Source of the DNA: CAWULT01 sp963923455
GTDB taxonomy: Bacteria > Acidobacteriota > Vicinamibacteria > Vicinamibacterales > UBA2999
Length of the DNA stretch: 64,000 nt
Direction of reading: 5' to 3'
Assembly (NCBI GenBank): GCA_963923455.1
Contig: CAWULT010000001.1
Coordinates: 1 to 64,000, forward strand
Of this stretch, positions 9,193-17,481 are shown in pieces (the first letter of the stretch is position 1; every line of letters starts with the position of its first letter). The position numbers and the translations under genes were made by a program. A model generated the notes under the pieces. The model was given only the letters and a program-made list of their open reading frames with translations. It did not search any database and was not told the DNA's origin.

Positions 9193-12100
9193 CTAGGTCA
9201 CCTGGCGCGCGGCGCGCCGGTTGGAGACCATCACGGTGCGCAGGCGGGCGGCCACCGTGGTGACGCCGACGAGGCTGGAGTCCTTGACGTACAGCCAGCC
9301 GGCCGGGTGGTAGGCGAGGCGCGACGGCATCGTGAAGCGCTCCGTCGAGCCGCCGAGCGTCGTGACGGTGCCGTCGGGCCGGAGCACCCGCACGCGGCCG
9401 TTGAGCGAGTCGGCGATGTAGAGCAGCAGCCCGCGCCCGGCCGGGACGAGGGCGAGGCCCATCGGCGCGGCGAACCGGGCCCGCAGTCCCGGGCCTTCGT
9501 CGCCGGATGCGCCCGCGACGCCGTCGCCGGCGATCGTGGTGATGATGCCGGTGGCCGCGGCGACCTTGCGGATGCGGTTGTGCCCGGTGTCGGCGATGTA
9601 GAGGTCGCCGTTGGCGGCGACCGCGATGCCGCCCGGCCGCAGCAAGTGCGCCGCCGTCGCCGGACCGCCGTCGCCGATGGCGTCGGCCTCGCCCGGGGCG
9701 CCGTCGCCGGCCACGGTGCGGATCACGCCGGTCGCGTAGAGCACGACGCGGATGCGGTTGTTGGCCGTGTCGGCGATGTAGAGATCCCCGTTCCGGGCGG
9801 CGGCCACCGCCGTCGGCGCGTTCAGGGCCGCCTGGGTCGCCTGCCGGTCGTCTCCGTCGAAGCCCGACCCGCCGGAGCCCGCGATGGTGATGATGCGGCC
9901 GGAGGGACCGTCGATGCGGCAGACGCGGTTGTTGCGGGCGTCGGCCACGAGGATGTCGCCGTCGGGCGCCAGCGTGATGTCGGTCGGCCGGTCGAACGCG
10001 ACGGCGGCACCGACCTGGCGCTGGCGGAAGAGATCGCCGGCGTTGCCGGTGGTCTGGACCACGCTGAAAGGGAAGCGGGCGCGCAGGCGCCTGATGAGGC
10101 CCGTGCGCGCGTCGGCGACGAACAGGTCGCCGGACGGGCCCACCGCGACGCCGCCGCCCGGGCCGGGCCTGGCTTCGAGAACCGGCGGCCGCGTGCCGGC
10201 TGCGGCGAGCGCCGCGGCGCGTCGCTGCGCGACGACGTCCCGCACCAGCGAGACGCTGCTGATGGCGCCGCTCGCGATGACGATGGCGATGAGCGCCGCC
10301 TGCGCCACCTGGGTCGGGGTGGCCGGACGCAGGCGCACGCGCGTCCGGCGGTCCGAGTCCGGCCGCACGGGCAGCGCCAGCAGGCCCGCCGCGATCGCGA
10401 CGCGGCCGAGGGCGCGGTCCAGCAGGGCGGCCACGCGCGTCGTCTGCCAGGCCGCGCGCGCGAACAGCACGCCGACCACCACGGCCGAGATCAGGCTGAG
10501 CGACGGCCAGCGCAGCGCGATGGCCGCGCTCGTCACGCCGACCAGGCCGACGGCGAGGCCCAGCGCCTCGACGACGCCGACGAAGCTCGGGCGGAGGCGC
10601 GTGCCGACGCGCAGCAGGCAGCGGCCGTCGGCGTGCTCCTCGACCAGCGCCTGGACGTGGAGCCAGCCCCACCGGCTCACCGCCACGCTCAGATCGCGAT
10701 CGGGCCGCCAGCCGTCGTCCAGGTCGACCCGGCCGGCCGGACGCGCCGCGCGGAGCTCACTGGCCAGTTCGGTCAACGTGGCGTCGTGCGAGGTCCACCG
10801 TTCGTTCCAGTAGGTGCGCTCGATGGCGCCGCCGACGATGAGCAGGGCCGAGCGCGCGGCGTCCTCGAGCGAGGGCACAGGCGCCTTCCACGGCACGCGG
10901 GTGACGTGCTGCGGCGCCACGACCTCGGGCGGCGACCACATCCCGCGCAGGCGCCCGTAGACGCGGGCGACCGGCTGCACCAGGTGCAGCCACAGGATGA
11001 GCGCGCGGTACGTCGCGCGCGTTCTCCGCGACTCGATGCCCGTCAGGCCGCGCAGGTCCGTCCGCCACGCGAAGGTGGCGCAGCGGGCGGCCGTGGTCGT
11101 CCAGCCCGCGAGGCCGACGACGACCAGCAGCAGGGCCTCGAGCGGATACGAGCTCAGGAGCGCCAGCAGCGCGCCGAGCAGCGGGGCCGCCGTCGAGGCG
11201 ACCATCCACGCGGCCGAGTGGGGCAGGAACTGCAGCGGGTTCACGTCGGTGCTGTAGACCGAGGGGAACGCCGCGGTGCCCCAGACGCCCGTGTTGATGC
11301 GCTGGCCGGTGAACGATCGGACGAACGGCAACGGGCTGTAGATGCGGCCGCGCCACAGCATCTGGCCGCCGATGAACTTCTCCGGGTGGTGGGCGTCGAG
11401 CCACGTCTCGCCCTCCCCATAGCCGACCTGCTGCCGCCAGTAGGCCTTCACCGTCGTCCGGTGGTGGTGCCAGACGAGCGCCGATGGGGCGAAGCCGATC
11501 TTGAGACCCTTCGCCTGCAGGCGCCAGCAGACGTCGACGTCGTCGCCCGCGCGCAGGTACGTCGGGTTGAAGCCGCCCACGCTGAGGAGCGCGTCGCGCC
11601 TGAACGCCATGTTGCAGCCCGGCACGTGCTCGGCGACGCGGTCGTCGAGCAGCACGTGCGTCGGCCCGCCCGGGGCGCGCGCGACGCACTGGGCCACCCA
11701 TGGATCGTCGGCCGGGATGACGTTCGGCCCGCCCGAGCCGACGAAGCGCGGCGTCAGCAGCGGCTGCACGAGGTGCGACAGCCAGTCCGCGTCGACGCGG
11801 ACGTCGGCGTCGGTGTACGCGACGACCTGGCCGGTCGCCTCGGCCAGGCCGAGGTTGCGCGCCGCGCTCAGGCCTCCGTTCGGGATGTCGATGACGCGCG
11901 CGACGGCATGGCGCCTCGCCAGGTCGCCCGTGCGATCGCGCGACCCGTCGTTGACGACGATCACCTCGAAGTCCGGATAGGACAGGGCGGCGAGCGACGT
12001 CAGGCAGTCGTCGATCGTGTCGGCCGCGTTGTACGCGCAGACGACGACGGACACCCTGGGCCAGCGCGCGTGTTCCTCCCGCGGAAACGGCGCGTCGGCG

Positions 12101-12960
12101 AACGCGTGCGACACCGCCGCGAGCGCGGGCTTCGGCCGGCGCTCGGCGTCGACGAGGCCGAACGCCCAGTCGGTGACGGGGTGGCCGCCGCGCCACCACT
12201 CGTCGGTCCACGAGAAGGCGACGGCGCCGCAGGCGCCCTCGGCGAAGGCGGCCCGGATGTGCATCGCGGTGATGCGCGCCTGCCCGTCCTCGCCCTCGCG
12301 GATGCTGTCGGCGCCCGCCTCGGCGAGCAGCAGCGGCTTCTGGCCGGCCACGTGCTGCAGGCGCCCGAGGTAGGCGCGCAGGTCGGCCTCGCGGTGCAGG
12401 TAGACGTTGAAGGCGCAGACGTCGAACGCGTCGAGGTCGAGATATTCGGTGGGCGGGAAGTTGACGTAGGTCAGCAGGCTCCCGGGCGCCGCGCTCTTGA
12501 CCTCGCGCGCGAGGTCGCGCAGGAACGCCTCGATCCGGCGCTGGCCGTGCCAGCGGACCACCGCTGGCGGAATCTCGTTGCCGAGCGCGAAGAGCAGCGC
12601 CGCCGGGTGCGACCCGAGCCGGCGCACCGTGGCGGCGGCGTCGGCGCGGATCTGCCGGGTCAGCGCGCGGTCGTCGAGGAACGCGACGTGCTGCGACCAC
12701 GGCATCCCGATCATCACGCGCAGGCCGTGGCGTGCCGCCTCGTCGAGGAAGGCCTCGGAGGGCACGGTGTAGGTACGGACCGTGTTCAGCCCGGCCGCAG
12801 CCATCTGCGCGAAGTCGCCACTGACTCGCGCGATCGAGGGGAACTGGGCCCCGGCCGCATCGGGCGCGAACGTGCCGTATGCCACGCCCTTGACGAGGAA
12901 GCGGCGACCGTCCACGTCGAGGAACTTCCCGTTCAGACGCGGGCCAGCGGCGGTGCTCAC
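9193..12960 (-). CDS. Three-part fusion: GH2-like TIM barrel, GT2 glycosyltransferase, membrane segment, NHL beta-propeller
   Basis: 1255 residues. Residues about 1-290 form a GH2/GH5-type TIM barrel with GNEIP (127-131, E129 as likely acid/base) and LLAEAG (211-216, E214 as likely nucleophile). Residues about 302-560 are a GT2 domain: VSVVVCAYNAADTIDDCL, VVNDGSRDRT, the TDADVRVD metal motif and AGDDVDVCWRL. Hydrophobic segments follow at about 575-625, 805-850 and near 940. About 960-1255 is a set of NHL-type blades with repeated NGDLYIADT-NNRIR units. A single open frame covers all of it. It heads the glycan operon from a GTG start without a clear ribosome site. A role in synthesising and trimming a glycan at the membrane is inferred. 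Confidence 0.85.
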   Translation of the reverse strand: MSTAAGPRLNGKFLDVDGRRFLVKGVAYGTFAPDAAGAQFPSIARVSGDFAQMAAAGLNTVRTYTVPSEAFLDEAARHGLRVMIGMPWSQHVAFLDDRALTRQIRADAAATVRRLGSHPAALLFALGNEIPPAVVRWHGQRRIEAFLRDLAREVKSAAPGSLLTYVNFPPTEYLDLDAFDVCAFNVYLHREADLRAYLGRLQHVAGQKPLLLAEAGADSIREGEDGQARITAMHIRAAFAEGACGAVAFSWTDEWWRGGHPVTDWAFGLVDAERRPKPALAAVSHAFADAPFPREEHARWPRVSVVVCAYNAADTIDDCLTSLAALSYPDFEVIVVNDGSRDRTGDLARRHAVARVIDIPNGGLSAARNLGLAEATGQVVAYTDADVRVDADWLSHLVQPLLTPRFVGSGGPNVIPADDPWVAQCVARAPGGPTHVLLDDRVAEHVPGCNMAFRRDALLSVGGFNPTYLRAGDDVDVCWRLQAKGLKIGFAPSALVWHHHRTTVKAYWRQQVGYGEGETWLDAHHPEKFIGGQMLWRGRIYSPLPFVRSFTGQRINTGVWGTAAFPSVYSTDVNPLQFLPHSAAWMVASTAAPLLGALLALLSSYPLEALLLVVVGLAGWTTTAARCATFAWRTDLRGLTGIESRRTRATYRALILWLHLVQPVARVYGRLRGMWSPPEVVAPQHVTRVPWKAPVPSLEDAARSALLIVGGAIERTYWNERWTSHDATLTELASELRAARPAGRVDLDDGWRPDRDLSVAVSRWGWLHVQALVEEHADGRCLLRVGTRLRPSFVGVVEALGLAVGLVGVTSAAIALRWPSLSLISAVVVGVLFARAAWQTTRVAALLDRALGRVAIAAGLLALPVRPDSDRRTRVRLRPATPTQVAQAALIAIVIASGAISSVSLVRDVVAQRRAAALAAAGTRPPVLEARPGPGGGVAVGPSGDLFVADARTGLIRRLRARFPFSVVQTTGNAGDLFRQRQVGAAVAFDRPTDITLAPDGDILVADARNNRVCRIDGPSGRIITIAGSGGSGFDGDDRQATQAALNAPTAVAAARNGDLYIADTANNRIRVVLYATGVIRTVAGDGAPGEADAIGDGGPATAAHLLRPGGIAVAANGDLYIADTGHNRIRKVAAATGIITTIAGDGVAGASGDEGPGLRARFAAPMGLALVPAGRGLLLYIADSLNGRVRVLRPDGTVTTLGGSTERFTMPSRLAYHPAGWLYVKDSSLVGVTTVAARLRTVMVSNRRAARQVT

Positions 12961-13039
12961 AGCAGGTGTCGTCAGGCGAGCCTACCAGGAACCAGGGAGA
13001 CGCAAACGCAACTCATTGCAATGTCAAGGAGTTATCACC

Positions 13040-13068
13040 ATTCTCGTTGCCTTGTGGCACCGCGTCAA
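13040..13068 (-). promoter_or_regulatory. Candidate sigma-70 promoter for the glycan operon
   Basis: On the minus strand TTGACG (13063-13068) and GAGAAT (13040-13045) are separated by exactly 17 bases, in the short AT-richer gap before the operon's first gene. The implied leader is about 70 bases. A second TTGACA (13022-13027) has no good -10 partner. Confidence 0.45.
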
Positions 13069-13075
13069 GGCGGGG

Positions 13076-13837
13076 TTACCGTGCCGCGGCCGTGTAGAAG
13101 TCGTCCTGCTTGTAGGTGTGGGTGCGGACGTACCCGCGCTGCTCGAGAAACGCCTTGATCTGGCTGCGCTTCGGCTCTTCCTCGTTGTGCTCGATGGCGA
13201 AGGCGCCCACGCGGACCCGGTCGAAGGGAAAGCCCTGGAGCGCGGCGAGTTCGGCCCCCTCGATGTCGAGGCTGATGAAGTGGATGAACGCCGGCGCGTG
13301 CGCGCGGACGAGGATGTCGCCGAGGGTGACGGTGGTGAACTCCACGGCCGGCGCGCGGGCCGCCTTGTCGTTCCACTTGCCGAGCGTGTCGGCCAGACCG
13401 CCGAGACCGCCCGCCGCGCGGAACGTCATCCGCTGACCAGCCGTGTCGAAGACGACTTCCCTGTACAGCTGACAGGTCCGCCCTTCCATGTGCACCGGAA
13501 ACGGGTCGATGCAGATGCCCGTCCAGCCGCGTCGTTCGAGGGCGGCGGTGTTCGAGCCGATCGTGCCGTGTCCCGAGCCGACGTCGACGAAGTAGCCGTT
13601 GGTCACGTCGGGGAACACCGTTTCGAGCACCCACTTGTCCTGGCCGATCTCGGAGGGGTAGAAGGCCGTGCCCCAGAGCTCCGTCGCCGACACCCGCAGG
13701 TTGCGCGCGATCGGGATCTGGCAGCAGTCGGCGTTGGCCCGCAGCCTGGCCGTGAGCGGACGGCCGACCATGACGATGGCCGTGGCGGCGAGGACGACGA
13801 GGAGCGCCACGGTGGCGCCGAAGGCGGGTCGAGTCAC
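13076..13837 (-). CDS. Membrane-anchored FkbM family methyltransferase
   Basis: 253 residues, GTG start with GGAG about 10 bases upstream. One N-terminal hydrophobic segment (ATVALLVVLAATAIVMVG) suggests an anchor with the domain outside or facing the membrane. The methyltransferase core has GYFVDVGSGHGTIGSNT (motif I), a CIDPFP acidic strand and the FISLDIEGAELAALQGF block typical of FkbM-type enzymes, which O-methylate sugars or polyketides. It lies 20 bases after the Nudix gene, probably co-transcribed with it and upstream of the glycan operon, so a sugar substrate is likely. An extracytoplasmic location would be odd for a SAM enzyme; the segment may instead be a reverse-oriented anchor. 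Confidence 0.82.
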   Translation of the reverse strand: MTRPAFGATVALLVVLAATAIVMVGRPLTARLRANADCCQIPIARNLRVSATELWGTAFYPSEIGQDKWVLETVFPDVTNGYFVDVGSGHGTIGSNTAALERRGWTGICIDPFPVHMEGRTCQLYREVVFDTAGQRMTFRAAGGLGGLADTLGKWNDKAARAPAVEFTTVTLGDILVRAHAPAFIHFISLDIEGAELAALQGFPFDRVRVGAFAIEHNEEEPKRSQIKAFLEQRGYVRTHTYKQDDFYTAAAR

Positions 13838-13857
13838 GGGTGCAGCTCCACGCCCGG

Positions 13858-14370
13858 TCAGCCGGGCAGGTCGGTCATCTCGGGATCGAAGCCGCGACTG
13901 AGAAGCCAGTCACGGAGGGCGAGCCCCGTGCCCGCCCACCACGAACGGCACTCCGCGGGGGGGACGCGTCGGTACGCCACCAGTTCCTCGTTCAGCGTGA
14001 TCGGGCCGCTGGCCACGACATGGTACGCGATGATCACCTGGTTCATCTTCGCGAACGGGTAGACGCCGATGAGGGTGACGTCGCGGGCGTCGAGGCCGAC
14101 TTCCTCCTTGACCTCGCGCCGCACCGCCGAGTCGGGCGACTCGCCGCGCTCGAGGAACCCGGCGACGAGCGCGTACCAGGTCTCGGGCCACGCGCGGTTG
14201 CGGGCGAGCAGCACGTGACCGTCGTGCTCGATCACCGCGGCCACGACCGGCGTCGGGTTGTCGTAGTGGACGAACCCGCACCCGGCGGTGCAGGCGGCCC
14301 GTGTGGCGCTGTCGGGCGGCGGGGCGGTCAACGGCGCGCCGCAACGGGGGCAGAAACGGAAGCGAGCCAT
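13858..14370 (-). CDS. Nudix hydrolase with N-terminal zinc ribbon (NudC-like)
   Basis: 170 residues. A zinc ribbon at the N-terminus (CPRC at 7-10 and a second pair CTAGC) precedes the Nudix box, which is complete: GFLERGESPDSAVRREVKEE with the REVKEEVG core. NADH pyrophosphatase/NudC-type enzymes share this arrangement but carry a longer N-terminal domain, which is missing here, so the substrate could be NAD(H), a deNAD-capped RNA or another nucleoside diphosphate. It is divergent from the MFS gene and followed by the FkbM gene after 20 bases. Confidence 0.88.
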   Translation of the reverse strand: MARFRFCPRCGAPLTAPPPDSATRAACTAGCGFVHYDNPTPVVAAVIEHDGHVLLARNRAWPETWYALVAGFLERGESPDSAVRREVKEEVGLDARDVTLIGVYPFAKMNQVIIAYHVVASGPITLNEELVAYRRVPPAECRSWWAGTGLALRDWLLSRGFDPEMTDLPG

Positions 14371-14435
14371 CGCCTGCCCGCGATCGTACTCGGAATCGCC
14401 TGGCGCGGCGCCGAGGCCGGCGGGTCGCGGCGGCC

Positions 14436-15653
14436 ATGCGGGTGTGGCATGATGGGGCCTCCGTGTTTTCCGGGCCCCTGCTTCCCGTATTTCTGATCGT
14501 GGCGGTGGACGTGCTGGGTCTCACCCTCATGATTCCGCTGCTGCCGTTCTACGCGGAGCGGATGGGCGCCAGCCCGGCCCAGGTCGGCTGGCTGATCGGC
14601 ATCTATGCCGCCTGCCAGCTGGTCTCGGGTCCGCTGCTCGGCCGCATGTCGGATCGCACCGGCCGCAAGCCGCTGCTCATCGTCAGCCAGATCGGCACCT
14701 GTATCGGCTTCATCGTCACGGCCTTCGCGCCCAACTTGTGGGTGCTGTTCCTCGCGCGCGCGATCGACGGGGCCACGGCCGGCAACCTGTCGCTCGCGCA
14801 GGCCTACATCTCCGACGTCACCAGGCCCGAGGAGCGCGCGAAGTCGTTCGGCATCATCGGCATCGCCTTCGGGCTGGGTTTCCTCGTGGGCCCGGCGATC
14901 TCGGGCCTGCTGTCGCGTTTCGACTACCGCCTGCCGGTGTTCGCCGCGGCCGCGCTGTCGGCGCTCAGCGTGCTGACGACGTGGCTCATCCTCCCGGCCG
15001 TGAGGCCCGGCGGCCGGGGCGCCGCACCGGCGGGCCGGCGTCTCGGATTGATGGAGTGGGGCTCCTACGCCGTGTACTTCCGCAATCCGGCGCTCGCGTC
15101 GATGCTGTGGCAGTTCACGCTCTTCTCGTTCGGCTTCTCGATGTTCACGGCCGGGATGCCGCTGTTCGTCGAGCGGCGGCTGTCGTGGAACGGCATGCCG
15201 TTCGGGCCGGAGCAGGTGGGATACGTCTGGGGGCTCGCCGGTCTGTTCGGGCTGGTCTGGCAGGGCCCGGCACTCGGCCGGCTGGTCAAGCGGTACGGCG
15301 AGCACGCGCTCAACCAGGCCGGATTCATCGGCTATCTCGGCGGCTACACCTTGCTGGCCTTCTGCCGCTCCATCCCGGTGCTGGTGCTGGCGACGGCCGT
15401 GACGTCGATGGGCTCGCTCGTCCGGCCGGCGCTGACGAGCCTCATCACGCACGCCGCACCCCGGGAGGAGCAGGGCGTCGTGCTGGGGCTGATTCAGTCG
15501 CTCAGCTCCATCTGCCTGATCCTGGCCCCGCTGCTCTCCGGGTACCTCATCGAGCACGGTCTGCTGACGACCTGGGGGCTCACCGCCGCACTGACGTCGG
15601 CGATGGGCCTCGGCCTGGCCCTGCAGTCGGGTACCCGCGGCCGCCCGGCCTAG
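14436..15653 (+). CDS. Major facilitator superfamily transporter
   Basis: About 405 residues with 12 hydrophobic segments. The conserved loop between helices 2 and 3 is present ([11 protein letters not shown]), as is the [12 protein letters not shown] segment of DHA1-type drug/H+ antiporters. Two starts are possible: ATG at 14436 and GTG at 14463. The GTG gives a more usual N-terminus ([18 protein letters not shown]) and is preceded by CATGAT nine bases upstream, so it may be the true, possibly leaderless, start. The 3' end overlaps the convergent sigma factor gene by 74 bases. Substrate unknown. Confidence 0.88.
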   Translation: MRVWHDGASVFSGPLLPVFLIVAVDVLGLTLMIPLLPFYAERMGASPAQVGWLIGIYAACQLVSGPLLGRMSDRTGRKPLLIVSQIGTCIGFIVTAFAPNLWVLFLARAIDGATAGNLSLAQAYISDVTRPEERAKSFGIIGIAFGLGFLVGPAISGLLSRFDYRLPVFAAAALSALSVLTTWLILPAVRPGGRGAAPAGRRLGLMEWGSYAVYFRNPALASMLWQFTLFSFGFSMFTAGMPLFVERRLSWNGMPFGPEQVGYVWGLAGLFGLVWQGPALGRLVKRYGEHALNQAGFIGYLGGYTLLAFCRSIPVLVLATAVTSMGSLVRPALTSLITHAAPREEQGVVLGLIQSLSSICLILAPLLSGYLIEHGLLTTWGLTAALTSAMGLGLALQSGTRGRPA

Positions 15654-17004
15654 TCGGGCGACCGGCGACTACGCCGCCTTGCCGGGCGGGCGGGCGGATC
15701 GGGGCGGTCCGCAGCCGCAGCCGCGCCATCGCCTGCTTCTCGATTTGCCGCACCCGCTCGCGGCTGATGCCCATCTTCTGGCCGATCTCGTCCAGCGTGT
15801 GCTCGCGTGCGTTGAGGATGCCGAATCGCAGCTCGAGCACCGAGCGCTCGCGCTCGCTCAGCGAATCGAGACCGGCCTTGAGCATGCGCAGCGACTCGCG
15901 CTCGAGCAGCGGCGACTCCGGGGACCGCGCGCCCGCGTCGGGCACGAACTCGCCGAACACCGCGTCCTCGGAGACGGGTGCGTCGAGCGACGCCAGCGGG
16001 GCGCCCGACCGGATCACCAGCATGACCCGCTCGGCTGCGATGCGCGTCCGGGCGGCGATCTCCTGCACCGTAGGGTCGCGGCCGAGGGTGGCGGCGAGAT
16101 CGCGTCGCGCCATCGCGATCTTGTTCAGCGACTCGACGACGTGCACCGGGAGGCGGATCGTCCGGCCCGTGTCCGCGATGCTGCGTGTGATGGCCTGACG
16201 GATCCACCACGTGGCGTAGGTCGAGAACTTGAACCCGCGCCGGTACTGGAAGCGGTCCACCGCCTTGAGCAGGCCCAGATTGCCTTCCTGCACGAGGTCC
16301 AGCATCGACAGGTTCGTGTAGCGGTATCGCTTCGCGATCGAGACGACCAGGCGCAGGTTCGCCTGCGTCAGCTGGCTCTTCAGCCGGCGCAGCTCCTCGA
16401 GCGCGTCACGGACGCGCTGCACGCGCGGGCCGTCCTCGGTGGCCGCGATGTCGTTTGCCATGGCCTCGATGAGCGCCGGGCGCAGCGGCACGTCGACGAG
16501 CGTGGCGTCGATGGCCGCCAGCAGCCGGTGGGCCTGGGCCTCGAGCCTGGCCCTGCGGGCGGCCGCGACGCGGCCCGCGAGCGCGGTATCGACCCGGGCG
16601 AGCGACGCGGCCTGGCGCCGCGCACGCGTCAGCCCGGCCAGCCCCTGGGTGACTTCGGGCTTGCGCAGCGCACGTCCCTCGGGCGACTGGAGCAGGCCAT
16701 CCGGCAGCGTGGCGCCGCTGCGAACGGCCGTGGCGAGCGCCGACAGATGCTTGCCGGACGACGGCACCGCGAGCAGGGCCGCCGCGACGGCTCGCTGCCG
16801 CGCCTCGATCCGCTGGCAGAGCTGCAACTCCTCGCGGGGCTTCAGCAGCGGGACGCGCGCGATCTGCTGCAGGTACACGCGAACCGCGTCGACGTCGGCG
16901 GCCTCCTCGGGCCGTGCCTCGTCCTCTTCGCGCTCGACGCGGAGCACGTCGGGCTCTTCCGCAGACTCCCCGTCGTTCTCCCAGGACATCTCGTCCGCCG
17001 CCAT
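15580..17004 (-). CDS. RpoD/SigA-like sigma-70 factor
   Basis: 474 residues. An acidic N-terminus is followed by region 1.2 ([16 protein letters not shown]), region 2 ([49 protein letters not shown]), region 3 and region 4 with the helix-turn-helix [25 protein letters not shown] motif. The length fits a primary-like or RpoS/RpoH-class group 1-2 factor; the variable block between 1.2 and 2 is short. The ATG at 17004 is chosen because GGGAGG lies 7 bases before it. A Pro/Arg/Gly-rich tail of about 35 residues lies beyond region 4, and its last 24 codons run antisense through the end of the MFS gene. Whether it is the housekeeping factor cannot be decided from one window. Confidence 0.9.
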   Translation of the reverse strand: MAADEMSWENDGESAEEPDVLRVEREEDEARPEEAADVDAVRVYLQQIARVPLLKPREELQLCQRIEARQRAVAAALLAVPSSGKHLSALATAVRSGATLPDGLLQSPEGRALRKPEVTQGLAGLTRARRQAASLARVDTALAGRVAAARRARLEAQAHRLLAAIDATLVDVPLRPALIEAMANDIAATEDGPRVQRVRDALEELRRLKSQLTQANLRLVVSIAKRYRYTNLSMLDLVQEGNLGLLKAVDRFQYRRGFKFSTYATWWIRQAITRSIADTGRTIRLPVHVVESLNKIAMARRDLAATLGRDPTVQEIAARTRIAAERVMLVIRSGAPLASLDAPVSEDAVFGEFVPDAGARSPESPLLERESLRMLKAGLDSLSERERSVLELRFGILNAREHTLDEIGQKMGISRERVRQIEKQAMARLRLRTAPIRPPARQGGVVAGRPTRPGGRGYPTAGPGRGPSPTSVRR

Positions 17005-17077
17005 ACCGACGCCTCCCGAGGTCACGTCCGCTGTCGCCCGGAGCGGACTATTCCTCAACTGCGTGGACTTCTCCTCA

Positions 17078-17097
17078 GCGATTCGGCGTCGAATCGC
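17078..17097. promoter_or_regulatory. 8-bp perfect inverted repeat upstream of the sigma factor gene
   Basis: GCGATTCG (17078-17085) and CGAATCGC (17090-17097) flank a four-base spacer GCGT. It sits about 75 bases before the sigma factor ATG in the divergent gap, so it could be an operator or an mRNA leader hairpin. No protein partner can be named. Confidence 0.4.
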
Positions 17098-17224
17098 GCG
17101 TCGGAGCCGACCACGTGGGTACTCAGTGCAACCCCGCTGCCATGCCGGAAGGCGTCACCGGCCCGGCCGGGCTGGCCCAAGTGGTGCATGATGCCCGGCA
17201 GACACATCCACGGGAGGGGACCAC

Positions 17225-17458
17225 ATGGCGGCACAGGAACGTGACGGCGGCCCGATCGAGGAGCCCCTGGCGCTGCTCGAGCGCCGGTTGATCAGCGAAT
17301 ACGTCCAGGCGAGGGGATACACACTCGAGGTGCTGCACGCGCGCGACGACGCCGAGGCTCGGCGCATTCTGGCCGAGGCGTCACTGCACGCCACGACGAA
17401 GCTGGCCGAGGTGGAGACCCGATCGCACCTGCTCAAGGAACTCCACGGCGAGGCGTAA
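17225..17458 (+). CDS. Small alpha-helical protein of unknown function
   Basis: 77 residues with an ideal ribosome site (GGGAGGGG, 5-6 bases before the ATG), so it is very likely translated. The sequence is charged and predicted mainly helical (EPLALLERRLISEYVQARGY, ARRILAEASLHATTKLAEVE), with no signal peptide, membrane segment or Cys. I recognise no family. It is divergent from the sigma factor and convergent with the L,D-transpeptidase, and its stop lies at the foot of a GC-rich hairpin shared with that gene. Confidence 0.7.
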   Translation: MAAQERDGGPIEEPLALLERRLISEYVQARGYTLEVLHARDDAEARRILAEASLHATTKLAEVETRSHLLKELHGEA

Positions 17459-17481
17459 CCGCCCGCGGCGTCAGCGGGCGG
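17459..17481. terminator. Convergent GC hairpin between small protein and L,D-transpeptidase
   Basis: CCGCCCGC (17459-17466) pairs perfectly with GCGGGCGG (17474-17481) around a 7-base loop that includes the stop codon of the minus-strand gene. There is no T-run on either side, so it would be a U-less or bidirectional terminator at best. Confidence 0.5.

Noticed and set aside
9550..9990. Regular repeats suggestive of a CRISPR array
   Set aside because: The repeats are coding blades of the NHL propeller, imperfect and in frame; no spacer pattern. No CRISPR array was found in the window.
7327..13158. A plus-strand open frame of more than 1900 codons opposite the glycan operon
   Set aside because: It is antisense to well-supported genes with intact motifs. 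In DNA with a very GC-rich third codon position, stop codons are rare on the opposite strand, so long empty frames are expected. Its composition (Arg/Gly/Ala/His) is that of such shadows.
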